This document shows, piece after piece, positions 51,978 through 60,860 of a stretch of 64,000 nucleotides of DNA. The DNA comes from Halocalculus aciditolerans (GTDB lineage Archaea; Halobacteriota; Halobacteria; Halobacteriales; Halobacteriaceae). The stretch lies in assembly GCF_014647475.1 (NCBI RefSeq), contig NZ_BMPG01000002.1, positions 496,001-560,000 on the forward strand, given 5' to 3'. A model generated the notes under the pieces. It worked only from the letters and a program-made list of their open reading frames with translations, did not search any database and was not told where the DNA came from. How positions within the stretch are numbered: position 1 is the stretch's first letter; each line of letters starts with the position of its first letter. The translations under genes and the position numbers were made by a program.

Positions 51978-53228
51978 TCAGGGAAAGAGCCCTCTGAGGT
52001 CGTGGGCGTCGGCGACGCGTTGGAGGGCGATGACGTAGGCGGCGGTGCGGAGGTCGGGGGTGTTCTGTTGGTCGTAGACGCGGACGACGTTGTCGAAGGC
52101 GGTGGTGATGCGGTCTTCGAGGTCGCGGTTGACTTCGTCGAGGGTCCAGGAGTACTGTTGGGAGTTCTGGACCCATTCGAGGTAGGAGACGATGACGCCG
52201 CCGGCGTTGGCGAGGATGTCGGGGACGACGGGGATGTCGCGGTCGGTGAGGATGGTTTGGGCGGCGAAGGTGGTGGGGCCGTTGGCGGCTTCGACGATGA
52301 CGTCGGCTCGGGTGTCGCGGGCGATTTCGGGGGTGATGGCGTCTTCGATGGCGGCGGGGACGAGGGCGTCGACGTCGAGGGTGAGGAGGTCGCGGTTCTC
52401 GATTTCCTCGTGGTCGCCGGGGAGGCCGGCGAGTTGGCCGTGTTCGGCGACGTGGGCGGTGGCGGCGTCGATGTCGAGGCCGTCGGGGTGGTAGTAGCCG
52501 CCGGTGATGTCGGAGATGGCGACGACGTTCGCGCCGCGGTCGGCGATGAAGCCGGCGGCGACGGAGCCGACGTTCCCGAAGCCCTGGATGGCGACGTCAG
52601 CGCCGCGGAGGTCCTGGTCGAGGTAGTCGAAGGCGTTTTCGAGAGTGATGGTGACGCCGCGGCCGGTGGCGTCGACGCGGCCCTCGGTGCCGCCGAGTTC
52701 GAGGGGTTTGCCGGTGACGACTTCGGGGACGGCGTGGTCGTGGTAGGTGGAGTAGGTGTCCATGACCCACGCCATCGTCTGGGGGTCGGTGTTGACGTCG
52801 GGGGCGGGGATGTCGGTCTGCGGGCCGATCATGCGGCGGACGCCCTGCGTGTAGCGGCGGGTGAGTCGGCGGAGTTCGGTCCGGCTGAGTTCGGAGGGGT
52901 TGCAGACGACGCCGCCTTTCGCGCCGCCGAAGGGGAGGCCGACGACGGCGCACTTCCACGTCATCCAGCCGGCGAGCGCTTCGACTTCGTCCATGCTGAC
53001 GGCGGGGTGATAGCGGATGCCGCCCTTGTAGGGGCCGCGCGCGGAGTCGAACTGGGCGCGGTAGCCGGTGAAGACTTCGACGCTGCCGTCGTCGAGTTCG
53101 ACGGGGAGGGCGACTTTCTGCGTCCGCTCGGGGTGTTTCAGGCGTTCGTAGACGCCCGGCTTGATGTCGACGTGGTCTCTGGCCCGATCCATCTGGGCCA
53201 GCATGTTCTCGAGCGGCGAGGAAGCCAT
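51978..53228 (-). CDS. gdhB: Glu/Leu/Phe/Val dehydrogenase (glutamate dehydrogenase)
   Basis: 416 residues. KGGIRYHP, KCAVVGLPFGGAKGG (catalytic K about 104) and DIPAPDVNTDPQTMAWVMDTYS are the substrate domain. VAIQGFGNVGSVAAGFIADRGA is the NAD(P) fingerprint. The hexameric haloarchaeal type is expected; it links ammonia with 2-oxoglutarate. A CCTTAAGC box about 25 nt before ATG 53228 suggests leaderless transcription. The hairpins beyond its stop probably end the message. Confidence 0.94.
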   Translation of the reverse strand: MASSPLENMLAQMDRARDHVDIKPGVYERLKHPERTQKVALPVELDDGSVEVFTGYRAQFDSARGPYKGGIRYHPAVSMDEVEALAGWMTWKCAVVGLPFGGAKGGVVCNPSELSRTELRRLTRRYTQGVRRMIGPQTDIPAPDVNTDPQTMAWVMDTYSTYHDHAVPEVVTGKPLELGGTEGRVDATGRGVTITLENAFDYLDQDLRGADVAIQGFGNVGSVAAGFIADRGANVVAISDITGGYYHPDGLDIDAATAHVAEHGQLAGLPGDHEEIENRDLLTLDVDALVPAAIEDAITPEIARDTRADVIVEAANGPTTFAAQTILTDRDIPVVPDILANAGGVIVSYLEWVQNSQQYSWTLDEVNRDLEDRITTAFDNVVRVYDQQNTPDLRTAAYVIALQRVADAHDLRGLFP

Positions 53229-54179
53229 ACGTAAGAATTGACGTGACGGGGCTTAAGGCTGTACTGGCCGGGTCGGGTTCGTCAGCGGGGGCGGGTCGGG
53301 GCGACCCGATTGGGCGACTGAACGGTCGCGCTCGCCGAACCGTCGGCCGTCGAGGGTGTCGGCGAGTCTCGCTGCGGTCGTCGTGCCGTTCAGCCGTGTC
53401 GGGGGGAGAGTGGCTGTGCCTTCGAACCGGGTGCGGCCGCGTCGACGGGGGGTCCGGAGCGCGCCGCGACTGCGGTGAACGCCGTCTCCCGCCGTCTGTC
53501 GAACCGGCGGGTACCCGTGTTCCCCGCCGGCCGTCGAACCGGCGAGTATGGGGTCGCGCTCTGCTGGCGTGTGCCTCTGCGTTGTGCCGTTGGGTCGGCG
53601 GCGAACGAGCGATCGTTCGCGCGCCGGTCGTGTCGTCGCGGGCCGCGTCGTGGTTCGGTTCGGTTCGGCGAGCCCGTCGCGCGCGGACGTCGACGTCGGG
53701 AGGAACTACCGCGTCCCGGAGCGCAGTGTGGTCGACGTCGGGCGTCCGCGCGAGCGCGGCCGAGGCTCGTCGACGCGTGGTGGCGTCGGGGCCGCGGCGG
53801 CTGTCGGCGGGCTCACCGGCGATGAGTCAGTGTCCGGACGCGTGCGGCCTCGGCTGTGCCGCCACGGCTGGGAGAGAACTCCCGACCGCGGCTGCGACCA
53901 GCGCGGGCGGCGCACGGATGTCGTCCGGTTCATCGCATCCGCTGATAGAGCCCCCGGTTCCATATAAGGGGCCGACAGTACCGGCGAGTTTCGGACTGTT
54001 GAGCGCGGTTGAACGGTCGTGAACAGTCCGCGTTCCCGGCGTTCTACCGCCGGTCAGGCTGGCTCTCGAATCGCCGCTGAGCGGCCGGTGGCGCGCCGCT
54101 TGCGGTGCGGTCGGGTCGTTCCACGGCCTCGACGTAGCCACAAGGTATATACTGCCACTTCCGAAACTGCCGCTCCGAG
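53229..54179. other. Gene-free region of about 950 bp with promoter-like elements
   Basis: I find no credible gene; all open frames here are Arg/Ser/Gly-rich, unlike the acidic proteins of this genome. The segment has a hairpin CCGGCGGG...CCCGCCGG (53504-53530) followed by a repeated GTCGAACCGGCG, another hairpin GCGAACGA...TCGTTCGC near 53602, and a perfect CCATATAAGG at 53960-53969 that would act as a TATA box on both strands. A minus-strand 75-codon frame starting near 53933 would be leaderless from it. GTATATAC (about 54146-54152) is the promoter of the next gene. A non-coding RNA is possible. Confidence 0.45.
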
Positions 54180-54884
54180 ATGCGGCCGGGACTCAGAGAC
54201 GTCATCGACGCGGTCCGAGCGCGCGAGCGGACGCTGACAGTGTACGCATCGGACGCGTCGCTCGCCGACGCGCTTCGCGCGCACTTCGCGTCGCAGAACG
54301 TCCGCGTCCGCCACGAACCCCTCGAATCGGGGGTGCCGCGCGTCGAGGTGAGCGAGCGCGGGCGGGTTCGCGCGACCGTCGACGCGTCCTCGGTCTCGGA
54401 TTTCGTCGCGGACGACCCGCCGCTGAAGCGCGTCGGCGAGGACGTGGCGTACCGCGAGATTCTGGAGGCCGTCGACGACGCGACGTTCACCGCGTGCGAC
54501 GTGGACGCGATGTTGCACGCGAGCCGCGAAATCGAAGACCGGGCGTGGCGAGCCGACCGCGGCACGCTCGCGGCGGGGTTTCAGTTTCCGGCGGCGTTCG
54601 AGGCGCAGCGGCACACGTACGAGGTGTTGGCGTCCGGCGGCCTCGACGTCCACGTGTTCGTGCCGGGCGGTCTCGACGACCCGGTGGACGAGGTGACGGT
54701 TCACGAGGCGGCGGCGCGTCGCGTCGACCCGTGGTTCGTGCTGTACGACGGCGGCGGAGAGCGCCCGCAGAAGTCGGCGCTCCTCGCAGAAGAGGGGGTT
54801 CTCGGACAGTTCTACGGGGTGTTGACCTACGACCCGGGACTCGTCGACGACGCGTTCGCCGCGCTCGACCTCCCTCACGGATAA
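54180..54884 (+). CDS. DICT sensory-domain protein
   Basis: 234 residues. The first 90 residues resemble an N-terminal half-domain (GLRDVIDAVRARERTLTVYA and VPRVEVSERGRVRATVDAS) and the second half carries the DICT signature, with AAFEAQRHTYEVLASGGLDV, FVLYDGGG and GQFYGVLTYDP. DICT domains are sensory modules linked to signalling, common as stand-alone proteins in haloarchaea. A GTATATAC box 27-34 nt upstream predicts a leaderless transcript starting at ATG 54180. Confidence 0.85.
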   Translation: MRPGLRDVIDAVRARERTLTVYASDASLADALRAHFASQNVRVRHEPLESGVPRVEVSERGRVRATVDASSVSDFVADDPPLKRVGEDVAYREILEAVDDATFTACDVDAMLHASREIEDRAWRADRGTLAAGFQFPAAFEAQRHTYEVLASGGLDVHVFVPGGLDDPVDEVTVHEAAARRVDPWFVLYDGGGERPQKSALLAEEGVLGQFYGVLTYDPGLVDDAFAALDLPHG

Positions 54885-54916
54885 ACTCTCCTGCGGTTCC
54901 GTCTCGTTTCCGGCCG

Positions 54917-54950
54917 ATTTAAGAACCGTCGGACTGAACGTTCATTCAGC
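54917..54950 (+). promoter_or_regulatory. MMPL operon promoter with TetR-type operator
   Basis: GATTTAAG at about 54917-54923 predicts transcription starting near 54944, leaving a short leader before ATG 54966. Over that start lies ACTGAACGTTCATTCAG (54933-54949): a perfect TGAACGTTCA palindrome inside a longer ATTCA half-site, the pattern bound by TetR regulators of the FadR/QacR kind (TGAATGA...TCATTCA). The left half is degenerate. No TetR gene is present in the window. Confidence 0.55.
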
Positions 54951-54965
54951 AACGGACATCCGTAC

Positions 54966-56555
54966 ATGCGCAAGAAACTCATCACACTCGTCCTCGTCGC
55001 CTGCCTCCTCGTCTCCTCGGGGGCGGCAACCGGCCTCGTCCGCGGGCAACCAGACCTCAACGCGACCCTCCCGAACAGTCAGGTCGCTCCGGGCGAAGAC
55101 GCACAACTCACCGTCCAGCTTTCGAACGGGGCTTCCCTCGACTACGTCGACGCCAGGAGCGCAGAAGCCACCAGCACTGTCACCACCGCGAAGGCCGTGC
55201 GCGCCTCCCTGAAGAGCGACGACGCGCCCATCGAGGTGAACTCGGGAACCGTCTCCGTCGGGAGCGTCCCCGACGGCGGGCTCAAAACCGCGCAGTTCGA
55301 CATCAGCGTGAAACCGGGAGCGGAGCCCGGGACGTACAAACTCCCCGTCAAGCTCCACTACGACTACACCTACCAGTACGACGCCTCCGAGAACATCATC
55401 TCCGAGCTCAGCCGCACGGAGACCGCGTACGTCAAGGTCGAAGTGAAGGACGCGCCCCGCTTCGAAGTCGTCGATTCGAAGACGAACGTGAGCGTCGGTG
55501 ACACCGGCGACGTCTCGCTCACTCTCCGGAACGTCGGGTCGGCGGCCGCGAACGCCTCCCACGTCGCCGTGCAGTCGACGTCCTCCGCGTTCGCCGTCGG
55601 CACCAGCGGCTCCGTCTCTCAGTTCACGGGCGACTGGCAGCCCGGCGAGAACCGGACGGTCGTCGTGAGCGCGTCCGCCGCGGGCACCGCGAACCCCGCG
55701 CCGTACACGTTCCGGTCCGCGGTCACCTACGAGAACGAAGACGGCCAGACGCGCGAAGCCGACCCCGCCATCGTCGGCGTCGCGCCGCAGCCCGAGCAGA
55801 CGTTCGACGTCTCGAACGTGCAGAGCGAACTCCGCGTCGGTGAGGACGGAAACGTCACCGCGAGGGTGACGAACGCGGGGCCGCGCGCGGCCGACCACGT
55901 CGTCGTCCACGTCGCCGCGAGCGCCGACGGCGTCGTGCCGAAGAGCAGCGAGTACGCCGTCGGCTCTCTCGACGCCGGCGCGGCCACCACCGTCGACTTT
56001 CCCATTCAGGTGAGCAGCGCCGCCGAATCCGGCCCGCACCAACTCGACTTCAGCGTCACCTACCAGAACCCGGAGGGCGACACGCGAGAGAGCGACTCCC
56101 TCCCCGCCGAAGTCCCCATCAGCGGTGAACGCGACGCCTTCCTCGTCCAGCCGCAGGACGTCAACGTCACCGCGGGCGGCTCCGCGGAAATAACCCTCGA
56201 GGTGACGAACAACATGGACGAGCCCGTGTCGAACGTGAACGCGAAGATCTTCACCAACAGTCCCCTGTCCGCGAACGACGACACGGCGTTCACCACGGCG
56301 CTCGACCCCGACGAGTCGACGACGATGACGTTCGACGTCGGCGCGTCCGGGAGCGCCATCGAGAAGAACTACCCGCTCCGGATGGACTTCCAGTACGAGA
56401 ACGCACAGGGCGAACAGACGCTCTCTGACACCTACCAGGTGCCGGTGCAGGTCACCGTCCCCGAGGGCGGCGGGCTGCCGGTCGTCCCCATCGTCGCGGT
56501 CATCCTCCTGCTCGTCGCGGCCGTGGGCGGCTACTACTACTGGAACCGGGACTAG
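54966..56555 (+). CDS. CARDB/COG1361-like extracellular protein of an RND/MMPL exporter operon
   Basis: 529 residues. A signal peptide (LITLVLVACLLVSSGAATG) is followed by four repeats of a CARDB-like beta sandwich, with VSLTLRNVGSAAANASHVAV and VTARVTNAGPRAADHVVVHV. The tail has a helix (VVPIVAVILLLVAAVGGYYYW) and NRD at the cytosolic end. It lies eight bases upstream of the RND/MMPL gene, so it is probably the extracytoplasmic part of that exporter, as in the ABC operon at 7.4-11.3 kb. Confidence 0.85.
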   Translation: MRKKLITLVLVACLLVSSGAATGLVRGQPDLNATLPNSQVAPGEDAQLTVQLSNGASLDYVDARSAEATSTVTTAKAVRASLKSDDAPIEVNSGTVSVGSVPDGGLKTAQFDISVKPGAEPGTYKLPVKLHYDYTYQYDASENIISELSRTETAYVKVEVKDAPRFEVVDSKTNVSVGDTGDVSLTLRNVGSAAANASHVAVQSTSSAFAVGTSGSVSQFTGDWQPGENRTVVVSASAAGTANPAPYTFRSAVTYENEDGQTREADPAIVGVAPQPEQTFDVSNVQSELRVGEDGNVTARVTNAGPRAADHVVVHVAASADGVVPKSSEYAVGSLDAGAATTVDFPIQVSSAAESGPHQLDFSVTYQNPEGDTRESDSLPAEVPISGERDAFLVQPQDVNVTAGGSAEITLEVTNNMDEPVSNVNAKIFTNSPLSANDDTAFTTALDPDESTTMTFDVGASGSAIEKNYPLRMDFQYENAQGEQTLSDTYQVPVQVTVPEGGGLPVVPIVAVILLLVAAVGGYYYWNRD

Positions 56556-56563
56556 AACGCTCG

Positions 56564-59029
56564 ATGGCTAGCTATCAGGACGTCATCGACCGGATCGACT
56601 ACCTCGTCGCCGAGCGGCCGAAGGCCGTCATCGTCGCGTTCCTCCTCGTGACGCTCGTGATGGGGGCCGGCCTCGGCTCCATCAGCACGCAGTCCGGGAC
56701 GAGCCAGTTCACGGAGGGGTCCGACGCGATGGAGGCCTACGACGCCGTGCAGGACGAGTTCTCGCCCGCGTTCAGTTCGAGCGGCGGCTCCACGCAGCTC
56801 ATCCAGCGCGGACAGAACGTCCTCGCGAAACCCGCGCTCGTCCGGATGTTGAAGGCCGAACACCGGATGAAGGAGCGCGAAGAACTCCGGGTAGACACGA
56901 CGTCCAGCCCCGCGGACGTCATCGCGGTGACGCTCGACCCGAGCGCGGATTCGCTCTCGGAGAAGATCGACGCCGTCGAGGACGCGACGCCGAGCGAAAT
57001 CGACGCCGCGGTCCGTGAGAACGCGGACAACCCGGCGTTCACGTCGTCGGTGTCCGACGACTTCAACGCGCCGTCGGCGTCCGCGACCGCGGCCGTCGGC
57101 GTCGTCACGCACGAACTCCCCGGCGGGACCTCGTCTTCCGTCGGGTCGTCCGGGTCGAGTCCGCTGATGGACATCCAGCTCGAAGCGCAACACGTCGTCG
57201 ACTCCGTCGGCGGCGACATCACCGTCTTCGGGGCCGGCATCCTCTCGCAGGACTTCAGTAACGTCATCGCCGACTCCCTGCTCATCGTCGTGCCGGCCGC
57301 GGCGCTCCTCATCGTCGCGTTCCTCGTCTACAGCTACCGCGACCCGTTCGACCTCCTGCTCGGCATCGTCTCCCTCGTGATGGCGGTCATCTGGACGTTC
57401 GGGTTCATGGGGCTCGCCGGCATCGCGTTCAGCCAGATGCTCATCGCGGTGCCGCCGCTGTTGCTCGCGGTCGGCATCGACTTCGGTATCCACGCGGTGA
57501 ACCGCTACCGCGAGGAGCGCGTCGACGGCCACGGCGTCGTCGAGTCGATGGAGACGACGACCGACCAGCTCCTCGTCGCGTTCTTCATCGTCACCGGCAC
57601 GACCGTGCTCGGCTTCCTCTCGAACCTCACGAGCTCGCTCGGCCCCATCAAGGACTTCGGGCTCGTCGCCGCCATCGGCATCACCTTCACCCTCCTCGTC
57701 TTCGGCATCTTCCTCCCCGCGGGGAAGGTCTTCATCGACACCTTCCGGGAGGAGCGCGACATCCCCGCGTTCGGCTTACGCCCCATCGGCGGAGAAGGGT
57801 CGCTCCTCGGGCGCGTCCTCCCCGCCGGCGTCGTCGTCGCGAAGAAGGCCCCCTACGTCTTCCTCATCTGCATCGTCCTGTTCACGGCGGGCGCTGGCTA
57901 CTACGGCACGGGGGTGAACACCTCGTTCAATCAGGACGACTTCCTGCCGCCGGAGGACACGCCGGCCTACCTCGACTCGCTCCCCGAGCCGTTCGCGCCG
58001 AGTGAGTACACGGCGACCGCGCAGACGAACTTCCTCACCGACCACTTCAGCCGGGTCGGCGGGAGTTCCGTCACCGTCTACGTCACCGGGCCGATGCGGC
58101 AAGACGACTCCTTGGAGCAGATACGACACGCGAGCGCGAGCCCGCCGAGTTCGGTCGCGGCGGCGAACCGGACGGCGGACGCGAGCAGCATCATCGGCGT
58201 CATCCAGTCGTACGCCGACGCCTCGCCGTCGTTCGCCCGGCTCGTCGAACGGAACGACGTGAACGACAACGGCGTCCCCGACGACAACCTCGAAGTCATC
58301 TACGACGAGCTCATGGAGAGCCCGTACAGCGGGCAGGCGAGCCAGTATCTCGCGGAGGACTACCGCTCGATGAAGGTCGACTACACCATCGAGGCGTCCG
58401 CGAGTCAGGACGAAGCCGCCGCGGCCGCCGAGTCGCTCGCCGACCGCTACCACTCGAACTCCATCGGCACCGGCCAGCCCGTCATCTTCCAGGCGCTCAC
58501 GTCCGTCATCCTCAACTCCGCGCTCCGGAGTCTCGTGACCGCGATACTCGCCGCGCTCGTCTTCCTCGTCATCTGCTTCTGGGGCTTCGAGCGCCGGCCG
58601 TCGCTCGGTCTCGTGAACATGGTTCCCATCCTCGTCACCATCGCGTGGCTCGCGGGCGCGATGCGCTTCCTGAACATCCCGTTCAACGCGATGACGGCGA
58701 CCATCCTCTCGATCAGCATCGGGCTCGGCGTCGACTACTCCAGCCACATCGTCCACCGGTTCGCGGACGAGTACGACGGCGACGTCGTCCCGGCCGTCGA
58801 GACGTCCATCCGCGGGACGGGCGGCGCGCTCGCCGGCAGCATGTTCACGACCGTGTCCGGCATCGGCGTGCTCGCCATCGCCATCACGCCCATCCTCGGC
58901 CAGTTCGGGACGGTGACCGCGCTCTCCATCTTCTTCTCGTTCCTCGCCGCGGTCATCGTCACGCCCTCGGTGTTCGTGGTCTGGCACGACCTCCAGGCGC
59001 GGTTCGGCACCGCGCCCGACGCCGTCTAG
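56564..59029 (+). CDS. RND superfamily / MMPL family transporter
   Basis: 821 residues. Two halves each have one helix, a large extracellular loop and five or six helices. The first SSD-like bundle has LLAVGIDFGIHAVNRYREE and the second ISIGLGVDYSSHIVHRFADE, which carry the Asp residues of the proton pathway. It should extrude lipids or hydrophobic compounds. Its start lies eight bases from the CARDB gene's stop, so the two share the TetR-type promoter. Confidence 0.9.
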   Translation: MASYQDVIDRIDYLVAERPKAVIVAFLLVTLVMGAGLGSISTQSGTSQFTEGSDAMEAYDAVQDEFSPAFSSSGGSTQLIQRGQNVLAKPALVRMLKAEHRMKEREELRVDTTSSPADVIAVTLDPSADSLSEKIDAVEDATPSEIDAAVRENADNPAFTSSVSDDFNAPSASATAAVGVVTHELPGGTSSSVGSSGSSPLMDIQLEAQHVVDSVGGDITVFGAGILSQDFSNVIADSLLIVVPAAALLIVAFLVYSYRDPFDLLLGIVSLVMAVIWTFGFMGLAGIAFSQMLIAVPPLLLAVGIDFGIHAVNRYREERVDGHGVVESMETTTDQLLVAFFIVTGTTVLGFLSNLTSSLGPIKDFGLVAAIGITFTLLVFGIFLPAGKVFIDTFREERDIPAFGLRPIGGEGSLLGRVLPAGVVVAKKAPYVFLICIVLFTAGAGYYGTGVNTSFNQDDFLPPEDTPAYLDSLPEPFAPSEYTATAQTNFLTDHFSRVGGSSVTVYVTGPMRQDDSLEQIRHASASPPSSVAAANRTADASSIIGVIQSYADASPSFARLVERNDVNDNGVPDDNLEVIYDELMESPYSGQASQYLAEDYRSMKVDYTIEASASQDEAAAAAESLADRYHSNSIGTGQPVIFQALTSVILNSALRSLVTAILAALVFLVICFWGFERRPSLGLVNMVPILVTIAWLAGAMRFLNIPFNAMTATILSISIGLGVDYSSHIVHRFADEYDGDVVPAVETSIRGTGGALAGSMFTTVSGIGVLAIAITPILGQFGTVTALSIFFSFLAAVIVTPSVFVVWHDLQARFGTAPDAV

Positions 59030-59060
59030 GGCGTCTTACTGAACTGGGTTTCCGCGAACC

Positions 59061-59066
59061 GTTATA
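59061..59066 (+). promoter_or_regulatory. TATA-like box of the Rieske gene
   Basis: GTTATACC at 59061-59068 lies about 28 nt before ATG 59091, suiting a leaderless transcript. Confidence 0.5.
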
Positions 59067-59090
59067 CCCTCGCCCGCCGACGACTCGGGT

Positions 59091-60809
59091 ATGTCGACGG
59101 AGTACGTGCACGTCGCAGACCTCGACGACCTCCGTGCGGAGGGACGACGGCTCGTGAACGAGAACGGGCAGGCCATCGCGCTCTTCTACGAGGACGGCGC
59201 GGTCCGCGCAATCGACAACCGCTGTCCGCACATGGGGTTCCCGCTCACGCAGGGGACGGTAGACGACGGCGTGCTCACCTGTCACTGGCACCACGCGCGC
59301 TTCGAACTCGCCTGCGGGGACACGTTCGACCCGTGGGCGGACGACGTCCCGACCTACCCGGTGGAGGTACGAGGGAACGAGGTCTGGGTGAAGCCCGTCC
59401 GGGAGCGCGACGACCCGCCCGCGGTTCACTGGGCGCGCCGACTCGACACCGGTCTGGAGGAGAACCTCCGGCTGGTGCTCGCGAAATCGGCGGTGGGGTT
59501 GGACGACGCGAACGTCGCGTACCGCGACCCCTACGTGAGCGCGCTGGAGTTCGGAACGCGGTACAGAGAGAGCGGGTGGGGGCCGGGCCTCACGATTCAC
59601 ACGGCGCTCGCGAACATTCGTGACTCGCTCGACCGGGACGGGCGGCGGCGCGCGCTCTATCAGGGCGCAGTCGAGGTGGCGGGCGACTGCGCGGGCGAGC
59701 CGCCGCGGTTCGCACAGCCGGCGTTCGAGCCGGCGGACCGCTCCCCGGAGCGCCTCACCGAGTGGTTCCGCGAGTGCGTCGAACTCCGGGACGCCGACGG
59801 CGCGGAACGCGTCCTCCACACCGCCATCCGGTCCGTCTCGCCGACGCAGGTGTGCGGGATGCTGTACGCCGCCGCGACGGACCACCGCTACCTCGACACC
59901 GGGCACGCGCTCGACTTCGTCACGAAGGCCGTCGAGTCCCTCGACCACGCGGGCTGGGACGCCGCAGAAGACGTGCTCCCGACCGTCGTCTCCGGGCTCG
60001 CGAACGCCGAGCGCGCAGAAGAAGACCAGGAGTGGCGACAGCCGGTCGACCTCGCCGCCGTCCTCGACGACGCCTTCGAGGACCTCCCCGAGGAGAACGG
60101 GTCGGGCGAGTGGCGCGAGCCGGACGGCTTCGTGGAGACGCTCCTCGGCGACGATCCGGACGCCGTCGTGGACGCCCTCAGCGACGCCGTCGACGCGGGG
60201 GCGAGCACGACGCAGCTCGCCGGCGTCGTCCGGTTCGCGGCCGCGCGGCGGGTGGCGCAGTTCGGTACGGCGAACGAGTTCAACGACTGGAACACCGTCC
60301 TCCACACGTTCACCTACGCGAACGCCGTCTATCAGGGGACGCTGGTGACTGACACGCCGCTCCTCTACCGCGGCGTCTTCGACGCCGCAGCCTCGGTGTA
60401 TCTCGACCGCTTCCTCAACACGCCGCCCGCGCGGATTCCCGACGGCGACGCGGACGCGGACCCCGAGGACGCACTGAGTCGGCTGCTCGACGCGTTCGAC
60501 GTCGAGGGCGGCGCGGACGCCGCGAGCCGCCACGCCGCCGACTTCCTCGCCGGCGGCGGCGACCCCGACGCGCTCCGGGAGGCGCTCGGCGGCGCGCTCG
60601 TCCGCGAGGACGCCGGCTTCCACACGTTCCAGGCGGTCGAAGCCGCCTTCCAGGGCGCACTCGACAGCGACGGGGACCGCAAGACGGTCTTCCTCGTCGC
60701 CGCCGCGCGCTACCTCGCCGCCCACACGCCGACGCGCCGCGAACGCGAACAGACCTTCCGCATCGCCGAACGACTCCAAGCAGGCGAATCGCTCCACGAC
60801 ACCGAGTAA
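59091..60809 (+). CDS. Rieske iron-sulfur protein with a large C-terminal helical domain
   Basis: 572 residues. Residues 1-110 form a Rieske [2Fe-2S] domain with ligands C45, H47 (RCPHMGF) and C64, H67 (CHWHHARFEL). The remaining 450 residues are mostly helical and contain recurring HTFTYANAVYQ and HTFQAVEAAF phrases and several ARDYLAAH-like stretches, without a family I can name. The Rieske part lacks the mononuclear-iron oxygenase domain of ring-hydroxylating enzymes. It may act as a ferredoxin-like donor joined to a scaffold or to a new catalytic domain. It is upstream of a convergent alcohol dehydrogenase. Confidence 0.8.
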   Translation: MSTEYVHVADLDDLRAEGRRLVNENGQAIALFYEDGAVRAIDNRCPHMGFPLTQGTVDDGVLTCHWHHARFELACGDTFDPWADDVPTYPVEVRGNEVWVKPVRERDDPPAVHWARRLDTGLEENLRLVLAKSAVGLDDANVAYRDPYVSALEFGTRYRESGWGPGLTIHTALANIRDSLDRDGRRRALYQGAVEVAGDCAGEPPRFAQPAFEPADRSPERLTEWFRECVELRDADGAERVLHTAIRSVSPTQVCGMLYAAATDHRYLDTGHALDFVTKAVESLDHAGWDAAEDVLPTVVSGLANAERAEEDQEWRQPVDLAAVLDDAFEDLPEENGSGEWREPDGFVETLLGDDPDAVVDALSDAVDAGASTTQLAGVVRFAAARRVAQFGTANEFNDWNTVLHTFTYANAVYQGTLVTDTPLLYRGVFDAAASVYLDRFLNTPPARIPDGDADADPEDALSRLLDAFDVEGGADAASRHAADFLAGGGDPDALREALGGALVREDAGFHTFQAVEAAFQGALDSDGDRKTVFLVAAARYLAAHTPTRREREQTFRIAERLQAGESLHDTE

Positions 60810-60860
60810 ACGGGGTTCGGGGGAGGCAGGCGAAGCGGGTTCGCGTGTCGCGGTGGGCGG

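Noticed and set aside
53243-54022. 259-residue plus-strand frame in the gene-free region
   Set aside because: It is rich in Arg, Ser and Gly, lacks acidic bias and shows no recognisable motif, so coding is unlikely.
53229-54179. Candidate RNase P RNA or 7S RNA
   Set aside because: The conserved cores of those RNAs (for example GAGGAAAGTCC) are not present on either strand.
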